This document shows positions 9,844-18,014 of a stretch of 64,000 nucleotides of DNA, piece after piece. This DNA comes from Vibrio viridaestus (GTDB lineage: Bacteria > Pseudomonadota > Gammaproteobacteria > Enterobacterales > Vibrionaceae). The stretch is taken from assembly GCF_003856525.1 (NCBI RefSeq), contig NZ_RJVQ01000001.1, positions 744,001-808,000 of the forward strand, in the 5' to 3' direction. Position numbers and translations under genes: made by a program. The notes under the pieces are model-generated. The model saw only the letters and a program-made list of their open reading frames with translations, was not told the DNA's origin and ran no database searches. How positions within the stretch are numbered: the stretch's first letter is position 1; every line of letters starts with the position of its first letter.

Positions 9844-9868
9844 AAAGAGGTAGCTTAGCTGCCTCTTT
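9844..9868. terminator. Bidirectional terminator hairpin
   Basis: AAAGAGG ... CCTCTTT stem with an inner AGC/GCT pair between two convergent genes. The leftward strand is followed by a T run, so it best serves the deaminase gene. Confidence 0.7.
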
Positions 9869-9892
9869 GGTAAACATTTCATGGAAATTCGG

Positions 9893-11257
9893 CTAAGCAT
9901 AACTTTGGGCTTTTTGCGCAAGCCTCTTCGCTGCTTTGCTATGACGGTGAATTAAAGCCTCTAAATCAAGTCCAATCACTTCACCATTTGCAACGCGCCA
10001 TTGCCCGCTCACCATTACCCGATCTGCTTGTTGTGCGCCACATAAAATCAGGGCGGCTAAGGGGTCGTGACTGCCCGAAAATCGAATATCATCCAATCTG
10101 AACATAGCAATATCTGCTTGTTTTCCTACAGCAATCTCACCAATATCACTCCTACCCATGGTTAGGGCTGAACCCTTCGTTGCCCAACGTAATGCATCTG
10201 TATGAGAAACCTTGGCTGAGCCATATTTTAGTCGCTGGAGGTACATGGCCATTCTGACTTCTGCAATTAGATTTGAACCATCGTTCGACGCTGAGCCATC
10301 AACGCCCAGTCCAACTTTTACGCCTGCTGATTCTAATTCGAGGTTCTTGCATATACCGGAGGCGAGCATCATATTTGAGGTTGGGCAATGAGCTACGCCG
10401 ATCTGAGCCTTACCTAGCCTGATGATTTCCTCTGAATTAAAATGAATGCCATGGGCCAGCCAGGTTCGGGAGTGCAGCCAGCCTACCTCTTCCAGGTAAT
10501 CAACCGGACGTAAACCAAATTTTTTGAGGCAGAAATTTTCTTCGTCAATCGTTTCACATAGATGGGTGTGTAACATCACCTCATGCGCTTGGGCAAGTTG
10601 TGCGGTTGCTTTCATTAGATCGGTTGTGACGGAAAATGGCGAGCAGGGCGCGAGTGCTATTTGTGTCATCGCTCCCTCACCACTCTGGTGATAATCTTTT
10701 ATCAGTCGCAAGCTATCATCAAGAATTGTCTGTTCACTTTGTATTGTATGTTGGGGTGGTAATCCTCCGTGATCTTCTCCTAAGCTCATTGAACCTCTGG
10801 TCAATATTGCTCGGATACCTAATTCGCGCGCAGATTCGACCTGTATATCGATAGCGTGCTCTAAACCTTGAGGAATAAGATAATGATGATCTGATGCAGT
10901 TGTGCAACCCGAAAGGAGTAATTCAACCAGCGCAAGATCCGTTGCTGCACGCATCATCTCTTCATCAAGCTGAGCCCAAACAGGGTAAAGGCTAACGAGC
11001 CAATGAAATAGCTCTTTATTGAGGGCTCCCGGATAGGCTCGGGTAAGCGTTTGGTAAAAGTGATGATGGCTATTAATTAGCCCAGGAGTGACAACGTGTT
11101 GAGAAGCATCAATGGTCGTGTCTATCTTATTGCGGGGAAGCTTGTTAAGTCCAACCAATTCGATGATCTGATTGCCTTGGACAACCAGTCCGCCTCTTGC
11201 ATCATCTTGGTTAGCGGTAAATACGCCAAGTGGATTCTTAATCCAAATTGTTTCCAT
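9893..11257 (-). CDS. 8-oxoguanine deaminase (amidohydrolase superfamily)
   Basis: 454 residues of the AtzB/TrzA branch of metal-dependent amidohydrolases. The first metal site is in NSHHHFYQTL (about residues 62-70), a second histidine in MLHTHLCE, and the metal aspartate in VGLGVDGSASND; the sequences YPVWAQLDEEM, CTTASDHHYLIP and VAHCPTSNMMLASG match the 8-oxoguanine deaminase subgroup described from Pseudomonas (PA0142-like). It would convert 8-oxoguanine to urate and clear oxidised purine bases in the cytoplasm. It is transcribed alone toward the terminator at 9844; the ATG is preceded by AAGGAAAATT. No purine transporter lies beside it. A related hydrolase such as a guanine or isoxanthopterin deaminase cannot be wholly excluded. 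Confidence 0.85.
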   Translation of the reverse strand: METIWIKNPLGVFTANQDDARGGLVVQGNQIIELVGLNKLPRNKIDTTIDASQHVVTPGLINSHHHFYQTLTRAYPGALNKELFHWLVSLYPVWAQLDEEMMRAATDLALVELLLSGCTTASDHHYLIPQGLEHAIDIQVESARELGIRAILTRGSMSLGEDHGGLPPQHTIQSEQTILDDSLRLIKDYHQSGEGAMTQIALAPCSPFSVTTDLMKATAQLAQAHEVMLHTHLCETIDEENFCLKKFGLRPVDYLEEVGWLHSRTWLAHGIHFNSEEIIRLGKAQIGVAHCPTSNMMLASGICKNLELESAGVKVGLGVDGSASNDGSNLIAEVRMAMYLQRLKYGSAKVSHTDALRWATKGSALTMGRSDIGEIAVGKQADIAMFRLDDIRFSGSHDPLAALILCGAQQADRVMVSGQWRVANGEVIGLDLEALIHRHSKAAKRLAQKAQSYA

Positions 11258-11490
11258 TCATAATTTTCCTTAGCCATCTCAACCATTTCAGGGGAGAGGG
11301 TCTTTGCTTTATTGTTTATTGAAAAAGAGGTGCGACAAGCATAATAAAGGAGAAATGGTGACTTTGCTATCAGCCAGGAAGGTATTGCTTGACGGATAGA
11401 AGCTAAATATTGAGTGACTTGAGAAGGCGACTTGAGCTCGCCGTCTGGCGGGCATATAATTCTGCGCAAACTATCTAAAATCAAATCATT

Positions 11491-12018
11491 ATGTCTAAAA
11501 ACTCAATTGTTATTATCGGTCTGTGTAACCCTAAAAGTCCCACTAATGTTGGGGCTGTAATGCGCGCCGCAGGTTGCTACCAGGCGGATCAAGTAAGATA
11601 TAATGGTACTCGCTATGACCGAGCTGTACGTTTTCAGACAGATACTAAGAATAGTCTGGACAAAATAGACTTGGTATCCATGGACGACCTAACCGCAGAT
11701 CTAGACGAAGGTGTGAAGATTGTTTGTGTCGAACTTGTTGTTGGTGCAACTTCTCTGCCTGATTTTATTCATCCGGAAAAAGCGATTTATTTGTTCGGTC
11801 CAGAAGATAACTCTTTACCGCAGGAACTCGTTAATCGGGCTGATCATGTGGTGTATGTTCCGACGGTGGGATGTATGAATCTTGCTGCTACCGTTAACGT
11901 TGTTTTATATGACCGCTTAGCAAAATCAAATTCGATCATCGATGATGAGGAACGAGTATTAGCCAGTAGAGATAATCGAAATCGATTGACGATAAAAAAT
12001 AATTGCCCTGAAGCATAG
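11491..12018 (+). CDS. TrmH-family (SPOUT) RNA 2'-O-methyltransferase
   Basis: 175 residues with the knotted SPOUT methylase motifs: SPTNVGAVMRAAG near the N-terminus (motif 1 with the conserved N and R), YLFGPEDNSLPQELV (motif 2) and VPTVGCMNLAATVNVVLYDR (motif 3, the SAM-binding knot). Such proteins use SAM to methylate ribose 2'-OH in tRNA or rRNA. There is no extra N-terminal substrate-binding domain, so it is of the compact TrmL-like build. It converges on the GGDEF gene, ending 8 bases from its stop. The exact RNA target cannot be read from the sequence. Confidence 0.85.
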   Translation: MSKNSIVIIGLCNPKSPTNVGAVMRAAGCYQADQVRYNGTRYDRAVRFQTDTKNSLDKIDLVSMDDLTADLDEGVKIVCVELVVGATSLPDFIHPEKAIYLFGPEDNSLPQELVNRADHVVYVPTVGCMNLAATVNVVLYDRLAKSNSIIDDEERVLASRDNRNRLTIKNNCPEA

Positions 12019-12026
12019 AAAGACAT

Positions 12027-13778
12027 TTACGCAACAATCTGATCTCTACCATTGTGCTTGGCTTGGTAGAGCTTTGCGTCAGCACGTTTGATTAGCTCTT
12101 CACATTGCGAGTGATTTTGGCAAAACACACCGCCACTTATCGTAATCGGAAAATGAATTTCTTCGAACGTGAGTTGAGATACTTTTATTCGAATGATTTC
12201 CGCTATCTCAAAAGCTTCAACTTCAGTTGTATCTGGAAGAACCACTAAGATTTCTTCTCCACCAAATCGTGCAGCAAAGTCCTGATCGCGAATTTCAGAT
12301 TGAATAGTATGCGCGACTTTTGATAGCACTACGTCACCAATATGGTGCCCATAGACATCGTTTACGCGCTTGAAATAATCTATATCGAACATAATTACTG
12401 AAACGGGCGTTTTTGAGGTTAGCCGATTGGTAATATAAGGAATTAAAATTGTATCGATATAACGGCGATTATATAAATTCGTTAAGCCATCGTGATAGAG
12501 CAGGGAGTTAATTCTTTGTGTCGTTTTGTTAGAAACTTCAGCTAATACTTCGAATTCTCTATAAACGACGCGATCTTTATTAATTGGATTGAGGTTATCT
12601 GAGCTTAATTCTAAGTTTCTGGTGAAAAAACGAATACTACGATTAATATGTGTTGCCACAATTTTCGCGATTATAAGACTGATGGCGAAGATGCCAACAG
12701 TAACCAAAATAATATTTTTAATACTATTGCTTAGTTGTTCGTTTAATTCCTGTTGGTTCCTTTGTATTGCTTGTCGCAATGAGGTCATATCAGCGCCCGA
12801 GCCAATCACCCAGTTCCACTCGGGAATGGATACGACATAGGTAAGTTTTTCACGTTGTACAGTTCGGTCTGTATCGCTTGCGGGCCAATGATGAGTTAGA
12901 AAACCGTAATGGGGTTCTTTTTTTACTAAATCGATTTGATTTTTATAAACGTACTCACCATTTTCATCTTGCAAATTAATATTATTTTTATCAATTAATG
13001 AGGGGAAGCGACCATTGGCAAGTTCGGTACCGGCAAAATCATGAATAAATACATATTGATCATTATTTTTGCCATAGGTGAGTTGGTTAACATAGGATTT
13101 GATTTCAGTTTGTATTTGATTTCTCACTACATCAACATATTCACCCGTGCCGAAGTACCAACCTAGTGGTTTGAATTCGTGTACGTAGGCAATCTTTTTA
13201 TATTCTTTTTTACTCTTGCCTGGTTTTATCCAGTAACCTTCGACAAATCCAGCGCCTTGTTTTTGAACTAGGGCAATTTCATCCCGTAAAACATAGTTAC
13301 CCCGTACATCCTGTAAGTCTAGCTGATTCGTGCCCTCTGTCTTTGGAGCAATAGGATAGAGGATGACGTCGCCATCGAGCGTATCTATAAAGTAGTAACC
13401 ACGACCATTATTGTATCTTAGACCTCGAATGGTCTCGCGAATAAGACTGGTGAGTTGGGGACGAGTGAGTTCATCTTTATTTTCGTTGTATAAGTGATTA
13501 ATAAGATGATTAATCTCTAGAATTCGATTACGTAGTTCGTCTTTTAGTAGTGTTTCAGTGGTTTCTTTTCTGTAGTTAATAAAACTGACGATGGTATCGA
13601 CACGGTTTTTAAGTTCATCACGAACGCGATTAGTATGATACTCCTGAATACGGGCCGAATCCCTATCGTATTTATCAAAAATACTATTAACCCATAGTAG
13701 AGAAGTTATCAAAAGGGCAAGTGAACCAACGGTGATAACATTGAAGAAAACAAAAAAAGTAAGGCGCTTTTTCTTCAT
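12027..13778 (-). CDS. Membrane diguanylate cyclase with double Cache_2-type sensor and GGEEI active site
   Basis: 583 residues. A first membrane helix (~7-29), a periplasmic part with two similar Cache_2-type modules (GRGYYFIDTLDGDVILYPI...LGWYFGTGEYVDVV and NDQYVFIHDFAGTELANG...WNWVIGSGADMTSL), a second helix (~350-373, IILVTVGIFAISLIIAKIVA), then GGDEF. The domain shows LTNLYNRRYIDT, the metal aspartate in VIMFDIDYFKRVND, and the active loop as GGEEI where the fifth residue is normally phenylalanine. A product-inhibition site RDQD lies five residues before it. It should make c-di-GMP in response to a small periplasmic ligand. The ATG follows GGGAATAACAGCG. It is transcribed alone, away from the small membrane genes. 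Confidence 0.9.
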   Translation of the reverse strand: MKKKRLTFFVFFNVITVGSLALLITSLLWVNSIFDKYDRDSARIQEYHTNRVRDELKNRVDTIVSFINYRKETTETLLKDELRNRILEINHLINHLYNENKDELTRPQLTSLIRETIRGLRYNNGRGYYFIDTLDGDVILYPIAPKTEGTNQLDLQDVRGNYVLRDEIALVQKQGAGFVEGYWIKPGKSKKEYKKIAYVHEFKPLGWYFGTGEYVDVVRNQIQTEIKSYVNQLTYGKNNDQYVFIHDFAGTELANGRFPSLIDKNNINLQDENGEYVYKNQIDLVKKEPHYGFLTHHWPASDTDRTVQREKLTYVVSIPEWNWVIGSGADMTSLRQAIQRNQQELNEQLSNSIKNIILVTVGIFAISLIIAKIVATHINRSIRFFTRNLELSSDNLNPINKDRVVYREFEVLAEVSNKTTQRINSLLYHDGLTNLYNRRYIDTILIPYITNRLTSKTPVSVIMFDIDYFKRVNDVYGHHIGDVVLSKVAHTIQSEIRDQDFAARFGGEEILVVLPDTTEVEAFEIAEIIRIKVSQLTFEEIHFPITISGGVFCQNHSQCEELIKRADAKLYQAKHNGRDQIVA

Positions 13779-13931
13779 CGCTGTTATTCCCTATTTTTTA
13801 CTAGCGTATGTGACGACATTGAAAGACATTCTTATAAAATTTTTATAATTGCATACTAGAATATACAGATAGAGAAACACTACCAACTTTCTGCAATAAG
13901 TAAAACTTAATTATTATAAGTAGAGTTGTCA

Positions 13932-13961
13932 GCTAGAAAATAAATGCATTTATTTTCTAGC
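13932..13961. repeat. Perfect 30-base palindrome in a 388-base gap
   Basis: The left arm GCTAGAAAATAAATG is followed directly by its exact reverse complement, with no central spacer. It sits 154 bases before the start of the leftward GGDEF gene and 205 before the rightward DUF4870 gene, in a gap (13779-14166) that contains no other gene. There is no T run next to it, so it could be an operator, a cruciform or an RNA hairpin rather than a plain terminator. Confidence 0.85.
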
Positions 13962-14115
13962 ACAGTGTTTACGAGATATCTATTTGTCTAAATTGAGCTT
14001 ATCAGTCCAACATATTAGAACGTCTCATAAATTGCATAAGGCATAAGTTTATTCTCATTGCTATCCCGACTAGAGTATGCCCGCCCCATATAAATATGGA
14101 TCGTATTTAATCAAT

Positions 14116-14144
14116 GAGAGCGATAGTTCACCTATCATGCTCTC
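14116..14144 (+). promoter_or_regulatory. Hairpin in the leader of the DUF4870 gene
   Basis: GAGAGCGATAG ... CTATC-AT-GCTCTC forms a stem with one two-base bulge, 22 bases before the ATG at 14167. It may affect translation or message stability; its function is inferred only. Confidence 0.4.
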
Positions 14145-14166
14145 CATACAATAGTGGAAATTAATA

Positions 14167-14541
14167 ATGACAGATACAACAACGTCGGAAGCAGTGGTAA
14201 ACAATAAACTAGTAATGAGCGATGACGGTAGAACTCACGCAATCATTTGTTATTCACTTATGCTACTTGCATGCTTATTAGGTTTTACCAGTATTATCGC
14301 AGTGGTTTGGGCTTATATTAAGAGAGGAAATACAGGAGATCCGATTGCAGATCAGCATTTATCAAATGTTATTACAGTATTTTGGGTTAGCCTTATTTTA
14401 AGTATTGTTGGCGCACTCACCTGGTTCTTTTTTATTGGTGGTTTTATCATATTAATCACTGCGATTTGGGTAATTTATCGAATGGTAAAAGGTCTGATTC
14501 GAGTTTTGGATCGTAAACCGTTCAACGATTCCTTCGCATAA
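14167..14541 (+). CDS. DUF4870-like small membrane protein
   Basis: 124 residues with a polar N-terminus followed by three hydrophobic segments: ~38-60 (HAIICYSLMLLACLLGFTS), ~79-100 (VITVFWVSLILSIVGALTW) and a tail segment ~101-118. The pattern (short loop with QHLSNVITVFWVSL and a final IYRMVKGLIRVLDRKPF) is that of DUF4870 / YccF-like proteins of the inner membrane with no assigned function. It is 9 bases ahead of a second small membrane gene and probably co-transcribed with it. Confidence 0.65.
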   Translation: MTDTTTSEAVVNNKLVMSDDGRTHAIICYSLMLLACLLGFTSIIAVVWAYIKRGNTGDPIADQHLSNVITVFWVSLILSIVGALTWFFFIGGFIILITAIWVIYRMVKGLIRVLDRKPFNDSFA

Positions 14542-14550
14542 GAGGTTATT

Positions 14551-14877
14551 ATGAATACAGTAGCGAAAATTTTGATTGGTATCGTTGCGACGCTTCAGGC
14601 TGGACTTGGCATATTATCTCTGTTTTTAACTGGTACCTTTGCATCTTTCTTCGGTCCTGAGTTGGCATCGTTGATTTCAGTTTTACCGTTGATTTTATTA
14701 GTCTGTGCTGCTTTAGGCTTTTGGGCAATTAGTAAAAACAGCCGACCAGGTCAATTTGCCTTTGCTATTCTATTATTAGCCGGATGGCCTGCTGGAACAG
14801 TGATTGGAATTGTAACCATTCTTTGTCTTCTTATTGGTGGTAATGACACAACACCGACCTCTACTGCCGTAAACTAA
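14551..14877 (+). CDS. Small inner-membrane protein, unknown function
   Basis: 108 residues, nearly all hydrophobic: three or four membrane helices (~5-30, 37-60, 68-98) with a short polar C-terminus ending in TTPTSTAVN. SD AAGAGG stands 9 bases before the ATG. I do not recognise the family. Pairing with the DUF4870-like gene, separated by only 9 bases, suggests the two act together in the membrane. Confidence 0.6.
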   Translation: MNTVAKILIGIVATLQAGLGILSLFLTGTFASFFGPELASLISVLPLILLVCAALGFWAISKNSRPGQFAFAILLLAGWPAGTVIGIVTILCLLIGGNDTTPTSTAVN

Positions 14878-14897
14878 ATCTCGAACTTTAGGTCGAA

Positions 14898-14942
14898 CAC
14901 CTGACGAGAGAGAAAAAGAAGCTCGTCAGGTGCTCCTTACAC
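14898..14942. terminator. Strong hairpin between convergent genes
   Basis: Eleven-base perfect stem CACCTGACGAG / CTCGTCAGGTG with a 23-base A/G-rich loop. It ends one base before the stop of the leftward esterase gene, so it may end transcripts from both sides, though no T run follows. Confidence 0.55.
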
Positions 14943-14943
14943 A

Positions 14944-15969
14944 CTACAAGTTTGAATTTTTGTCCTTAGCTTGTAGTGAATCATTTTTTGTCGGTTTACC
15001 CAGGTTTTTCTCAAACCACTGCACTACTTTTTGGATCACAGGTTTTTGGAACCAGTGAATATCGCCGTGCTCAGCACCTTCTAAAACAACATAATCCACT
15101 TGGTTATTTTCTGCTTTCAGCGCCTTGAATAACTGATAACTTTGAATCGGTGAAACCAATGTATCTTTGTCACCATGCATGATTAAAAAAGGTGGCTTCT
15201 TACCATGAATATGTCCCATCGGACTGGCGTTTAGCGCTTTTTCTTTATCAGCCATAATAGATGCACCTGCGAACGTTCTAAACGCAGGGCCATAAACAAG
15301 TAGAGATTCCGTTGAGGATAACGACTCGTGGACTTTATCTATTTCAGCGCCAAAACCTTCGCCAATATTGAGCAGATTTGATATGCCGTAAATTGTCGCA
15401 GCGGCCTGTACATCTGACGAGTAATTTAAGTTTTCACCAACGTCCAAACCCTGTTCTCCATTAGTGGTTCCCATCATTTGTGACAGCCAACCTCCGGCTG
15501 AATCGCCCACCACACCAATTCTGTTTGGGTTGATACCGTATTCTTTGGCATGGGAACGCAGATAACGCACCGCTGACTTTGCATCAATTACTGGTGCTGG
15601 ATAAACATTTGGAACTACTCGATACTCAACCGCAGCGACAACAAACCCTGCTTCGGCGAGAGCGCTACGCATTTCTATGTATTTGTTATATTTTGCCGTA
15701 ATAAAACCGCCGCCAGGAAAATATAGGATGGCAGGTTTTAAGTCGTTTGTTCTCGGAACTAATAAGGACATATGAAGTTCGCGAACTTCCTGTGACGAAT
15801 GGATCTGTGAATAAACTAGATTAGGTAGAGCATCATATTGAGCTCTTGTTATGTCGACTTTCATAATGTCAGCACCATCACGAATATCGGTCATGTCCTG
15901 TGATAATGCGCTAAAGGAAGATAAGTTCATAAGGAGTGCGAGGCTTAATGATAATGTTTTAATTTTCAT
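14944..15969 (-). CDS. Secreted alpha/beta-hydrolase (esterase, BD-FAE/HSL-like)
   Basis: 341 residues with a signal peptide (MKIKTLSLSLALLMNLSSFSALS, cut near residue 23). The fold shows an oxyanion motif FPGGGF, the nucleophile elbow GDSAGG, the acid in MHGDKDTLVSP and the histidine in GAEHGDIHW, giving a complete Ser-Asp-His triad. The C-terminal half contains a prolyl-oligopeptidase-like HGDKDT loop, typical of small carboxylesterases of the bd-FAE type. It likely hydrolyses acyl or feruloyl esters outside the cytoplasm. A weak GAGTG site precedes the ATG. Substrate is not predictable. Confidence 0.75.
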   Translation of the reverse strand: MKIKTLSLSLALLMNLSSFSALSQDMTDIRDGADIMKVDITRAQYDALPNLVYSQIHSSQEVRELHMSLLVPRTNDLKPAILYFPGGGFITAKYNKYIEMRSALAEAGFVVAAVEYRVVPNVYPAPVIDAKSAVRYLRSHAKEYGINPNRIGVVGDSAGGWLSQMMGTTNGEQGLDVGENLNYSSDVQAAATIYGISNLLNIGEGFGAEIDKVHESLSSTESLLVYGPAFRTFAGASIMADKEKALNASPMGHIHGKKPPFLIMHGDKDTLVSPIQSYQLFKALKAENNQVDYVVLEGAEHGDIHWFQKPVIQKVVQWFEKNLGKPTKNDSLQAKDKNSNL

Positions 15970-16002
15970 CGTATTTCACTCGTTTTTTGGTGTCAAATAA
16001 AG

Positions 16003-16030
16003 AAAGCCAGTAACGGTTGCTACTGGCTTT
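16003..16030 (-). terminator. Terminator of the MFS/enoate-reductase operon
   Basis: AAAGCCAGTA / TACTGGCTTT, ten-base perfect stem with an 8-base loop, followed on the leftward strand by a T-rich stretch, 17 bases after the reductase stop. Confidence 0.8.
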
Positions 16031-16046
16031 TGATCGAATAACGAAA

Positions 16047-17996
16047 TTAAACGTCCATTGCGGCGTGATGGCCTTGGTAAACGGCTGTTGTAATCGTAGA
16101 GACTTTTACACAGTCACCGATCTGGTGGACGATTGGGGCACAATCCCAAAGCTCGTCTACCAACTCACGGCGAGATCGCTGACCGAGAGCACATAGTACA
16201 CTCGTGCCTTCTAGTTTAACTGTCTCACCATCTTGAGTTTCACACACAACACAGTTATCACTGATTTCCATCGCTTTATGGTTTTTGTAGACCTCAATAC
16301 CACATTTCTCGATTTCACCCAGTAGGATTGGACGATGGCGAATGTTGGCATCTGGCGACAGTTCAGAGTTCATCTCAACTAATTTGACGTTTTTGCCTTC
16401 GTGGGCAAAGTGAATTGCGGCTTCACAACCAGCTAGACCACCACCAAGGACAATAACGTCGTTAGTAATAACATCGATATGGTGATGGTAATCGTTAATA
16501 GTCACGACATTCGTGCCATCAATTCCCGGGATTGGTGGTACAAAGGCTTTTGACCCGGTCGCAATGATCATAACATCAGCATTCACGTCATCAGCATACG
16601 CTTTGTCTACTTTTGTATTCAGACGAATGTCAACGCCTTCGTCTTCACATAATTTACCCAAAGAAACGCCAAGCTGGTACATCTCATATTTAAAAGGCAG
16701 AGCCTGTTCGCCTATGAGGATGCCGCCAACTTCGTCACCCATTTCACAAAGGATAACCTCGTGACCGCGTCTTGCTGCAGTGAGCGCTGCTTGAAGGCCA
16801 CTAGGACCTCCACCCACAACCAGTACTTTTTTCTTAACCCGAGCAGGTAGAATTTCCAAACCGTCGATTTCACGACCAATCATTGGATTCACTGCACAGC
16901 GGCGGGTACCAGTTTCAGCTCGTTCTGCCATACAAACATAACAACGAAGGCAGCGAACAATACGATCATCCTGATTAGTAATTACTTTAATTGGTAACTG
17001 AGGGTCTGCCAGCAGAGCTCGGGCCATTTCAACAATGTCCGCTTGACCTGATGCGATAATCTCTTCCATTTGTGCTGGATCGTTAAGACCGCCGATTGTG
17101 GCGACAGGAATACTGACGTGCTTTTTGATTTCTGCTGCTAAGTATACGTTGCTGCCATGAGGAAGGAACATGGATGGGTGAGTTACACCAAAACCACGTT
17201 GGTAAGTCCCTGCTGACACGTGAAGCAGGTCAATACGGCTTTCCAAAAGTTTGGCAATCTCAACGCCATCCTCCAGAGTGTAACCGCCGTCGAACAGTTC
17301 AGAACCACTCATACGAAATTCGATAGGGAAACCCGGGCCAACAGCTTTACGTACGCTGTCTAGTACTTCTTGGGCAAAACGAACACGGTTTTCTAGAGAA
17401 CCGCCGTATTTGTCAGTACGTTTATTGAAGTACGGAGACAGGAACTGGTTTACCAGCCAGCCGTGGCCACCGTGCACCATCACCATTTCAAAGCCGGCTT
17501 TCTTAGCGAGGGCCGCCTTTTCACCATAAGCAGTTACAATCTCGTCAATCAGCTCCTGGGTCAGGGCTTTTACCTCACGACCATCTGGACGAGTACCGTC
17601 GCTCGGACCCCATTGGTTTAGGCCCGCTTTTTTATCTTTATCTACAAGGTAAGTCCCTGCGTACTGACCACTATGGGATAGTTCGACGCTGGCTATGGCA
17701 CCGTGGCGGCGTATAGCATCAGCGGTATAGGTGAAACTGGCTAATGAATCGACAGTCTGAAGATCCAAATGGTACATGTGTGAACCTTCAGTTTTTGGGT
17801 GCACTACCAATTCACTGACGGTGACGGTTGCAACACCACCTTTCGCACGGTTTTCATAGAATGCGGTTGTTTTAGGACCAACTGTACAATCTTTAGTGAT
17901 ATCAGTACCGCCCATTGGCGCACCAAACATACGGTTTCTAAAATATACGTTACCAATTTTGATTGGTTTACTTAGATTTGGATATTTTCTTTCCAT
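16047..17996 (-). CDS. NADH:flavin oxidoreductase / 2-enoate reductase family (Fe-S, FMN, FAD)
   Basis: 649 residues, the two-part build of FadH/BaiCD/2-enoate reductases. Residues ~1-370 form the old-yellow-enzyme TIM barrel (NVYFRNRMFGAPMGG; HGGHGWLVNQFLSPYFNKRTD; GGYTLEDGVEIAKLLE). A 4Fe-4S site follows as C-x2-C-x2-C-x11-C (RCLRCYVC ... RRC). The C-terminal part has an FAD motif (VLVVGGGPSGLQAALTAARRG) and an NAD(P)H motif (VIVLGGGLAGCEAA). It should reduce an activated C=C bond of an enoate. SD GGGGGA is 7 bases before the ATG. It follows the MFS gene by 18 bases and is divergent from padR, so the imported substrate is probably the one reduced. Confidence 0.85.
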   Translation of the reverse strand: MERKYPNLSKPIKIGNVYFRNRMFGAPMGGTDITKDCTVGPKTTAFYENRAKGGVATVTVSELVVHPKTEGSHMYHLDLQTVDSLASFTYTADAIRRHGAIASVELSHSGQYAGTYLVDKDKKAGLNQWGPSDGTRPDGREVKALTQELIDEIVTAYGEKAALAKKAGFEMVMVHGGHGWLVNQFLSPYFNKRTDKYGGSLENRVRFAQEVLDSVRKAVGPGFPIEFRMSGSELFDGGYTLEDGVEIAKLLESRIDLLHVSAGTYQRGFGVTHPSMFLPHGSNVYLAAEIKKHVSIPVATIGGLNDPAQMEEIIASGQADIVEMARALLADPQLPIKVITNQDDRIVRCLRCYVCMAERAETGTRRCAVNPMIGREIDGLEILPARVKKKVLVVGGGPSGLQAALTAARRGHEVILCEMGDEVGGILIGEQALPFKYEMYQLGVSLGKLCEDEGVDIRLNTKVDKAYADDVNADVMIIATGSKAFVPPIPGIDGTNVVTINDYHHHIDVITNDVIVLGGGLAGCEAAIHFAHEGKNVKLVEMNSELSPDANIRHRPILLGEIEKCGIEVYKNHKAMEISDNCVVCETQDGETVKLEGTSVLCALGQRSRRELVDELWDCAPIVHQIGDCVKVSTITTAVYQGHHAAMDV

Positions 17997-18014
17997 TGCT
18001 CATTCCCCCGAAGC

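Noticed and set aside
11122-11484. 120-residue leftward frame at the 8-oxoguanine deaminase start
   Set aside because: It overlaps the deaminase 5' end in another frame and has no family resemblance or ribosome site.
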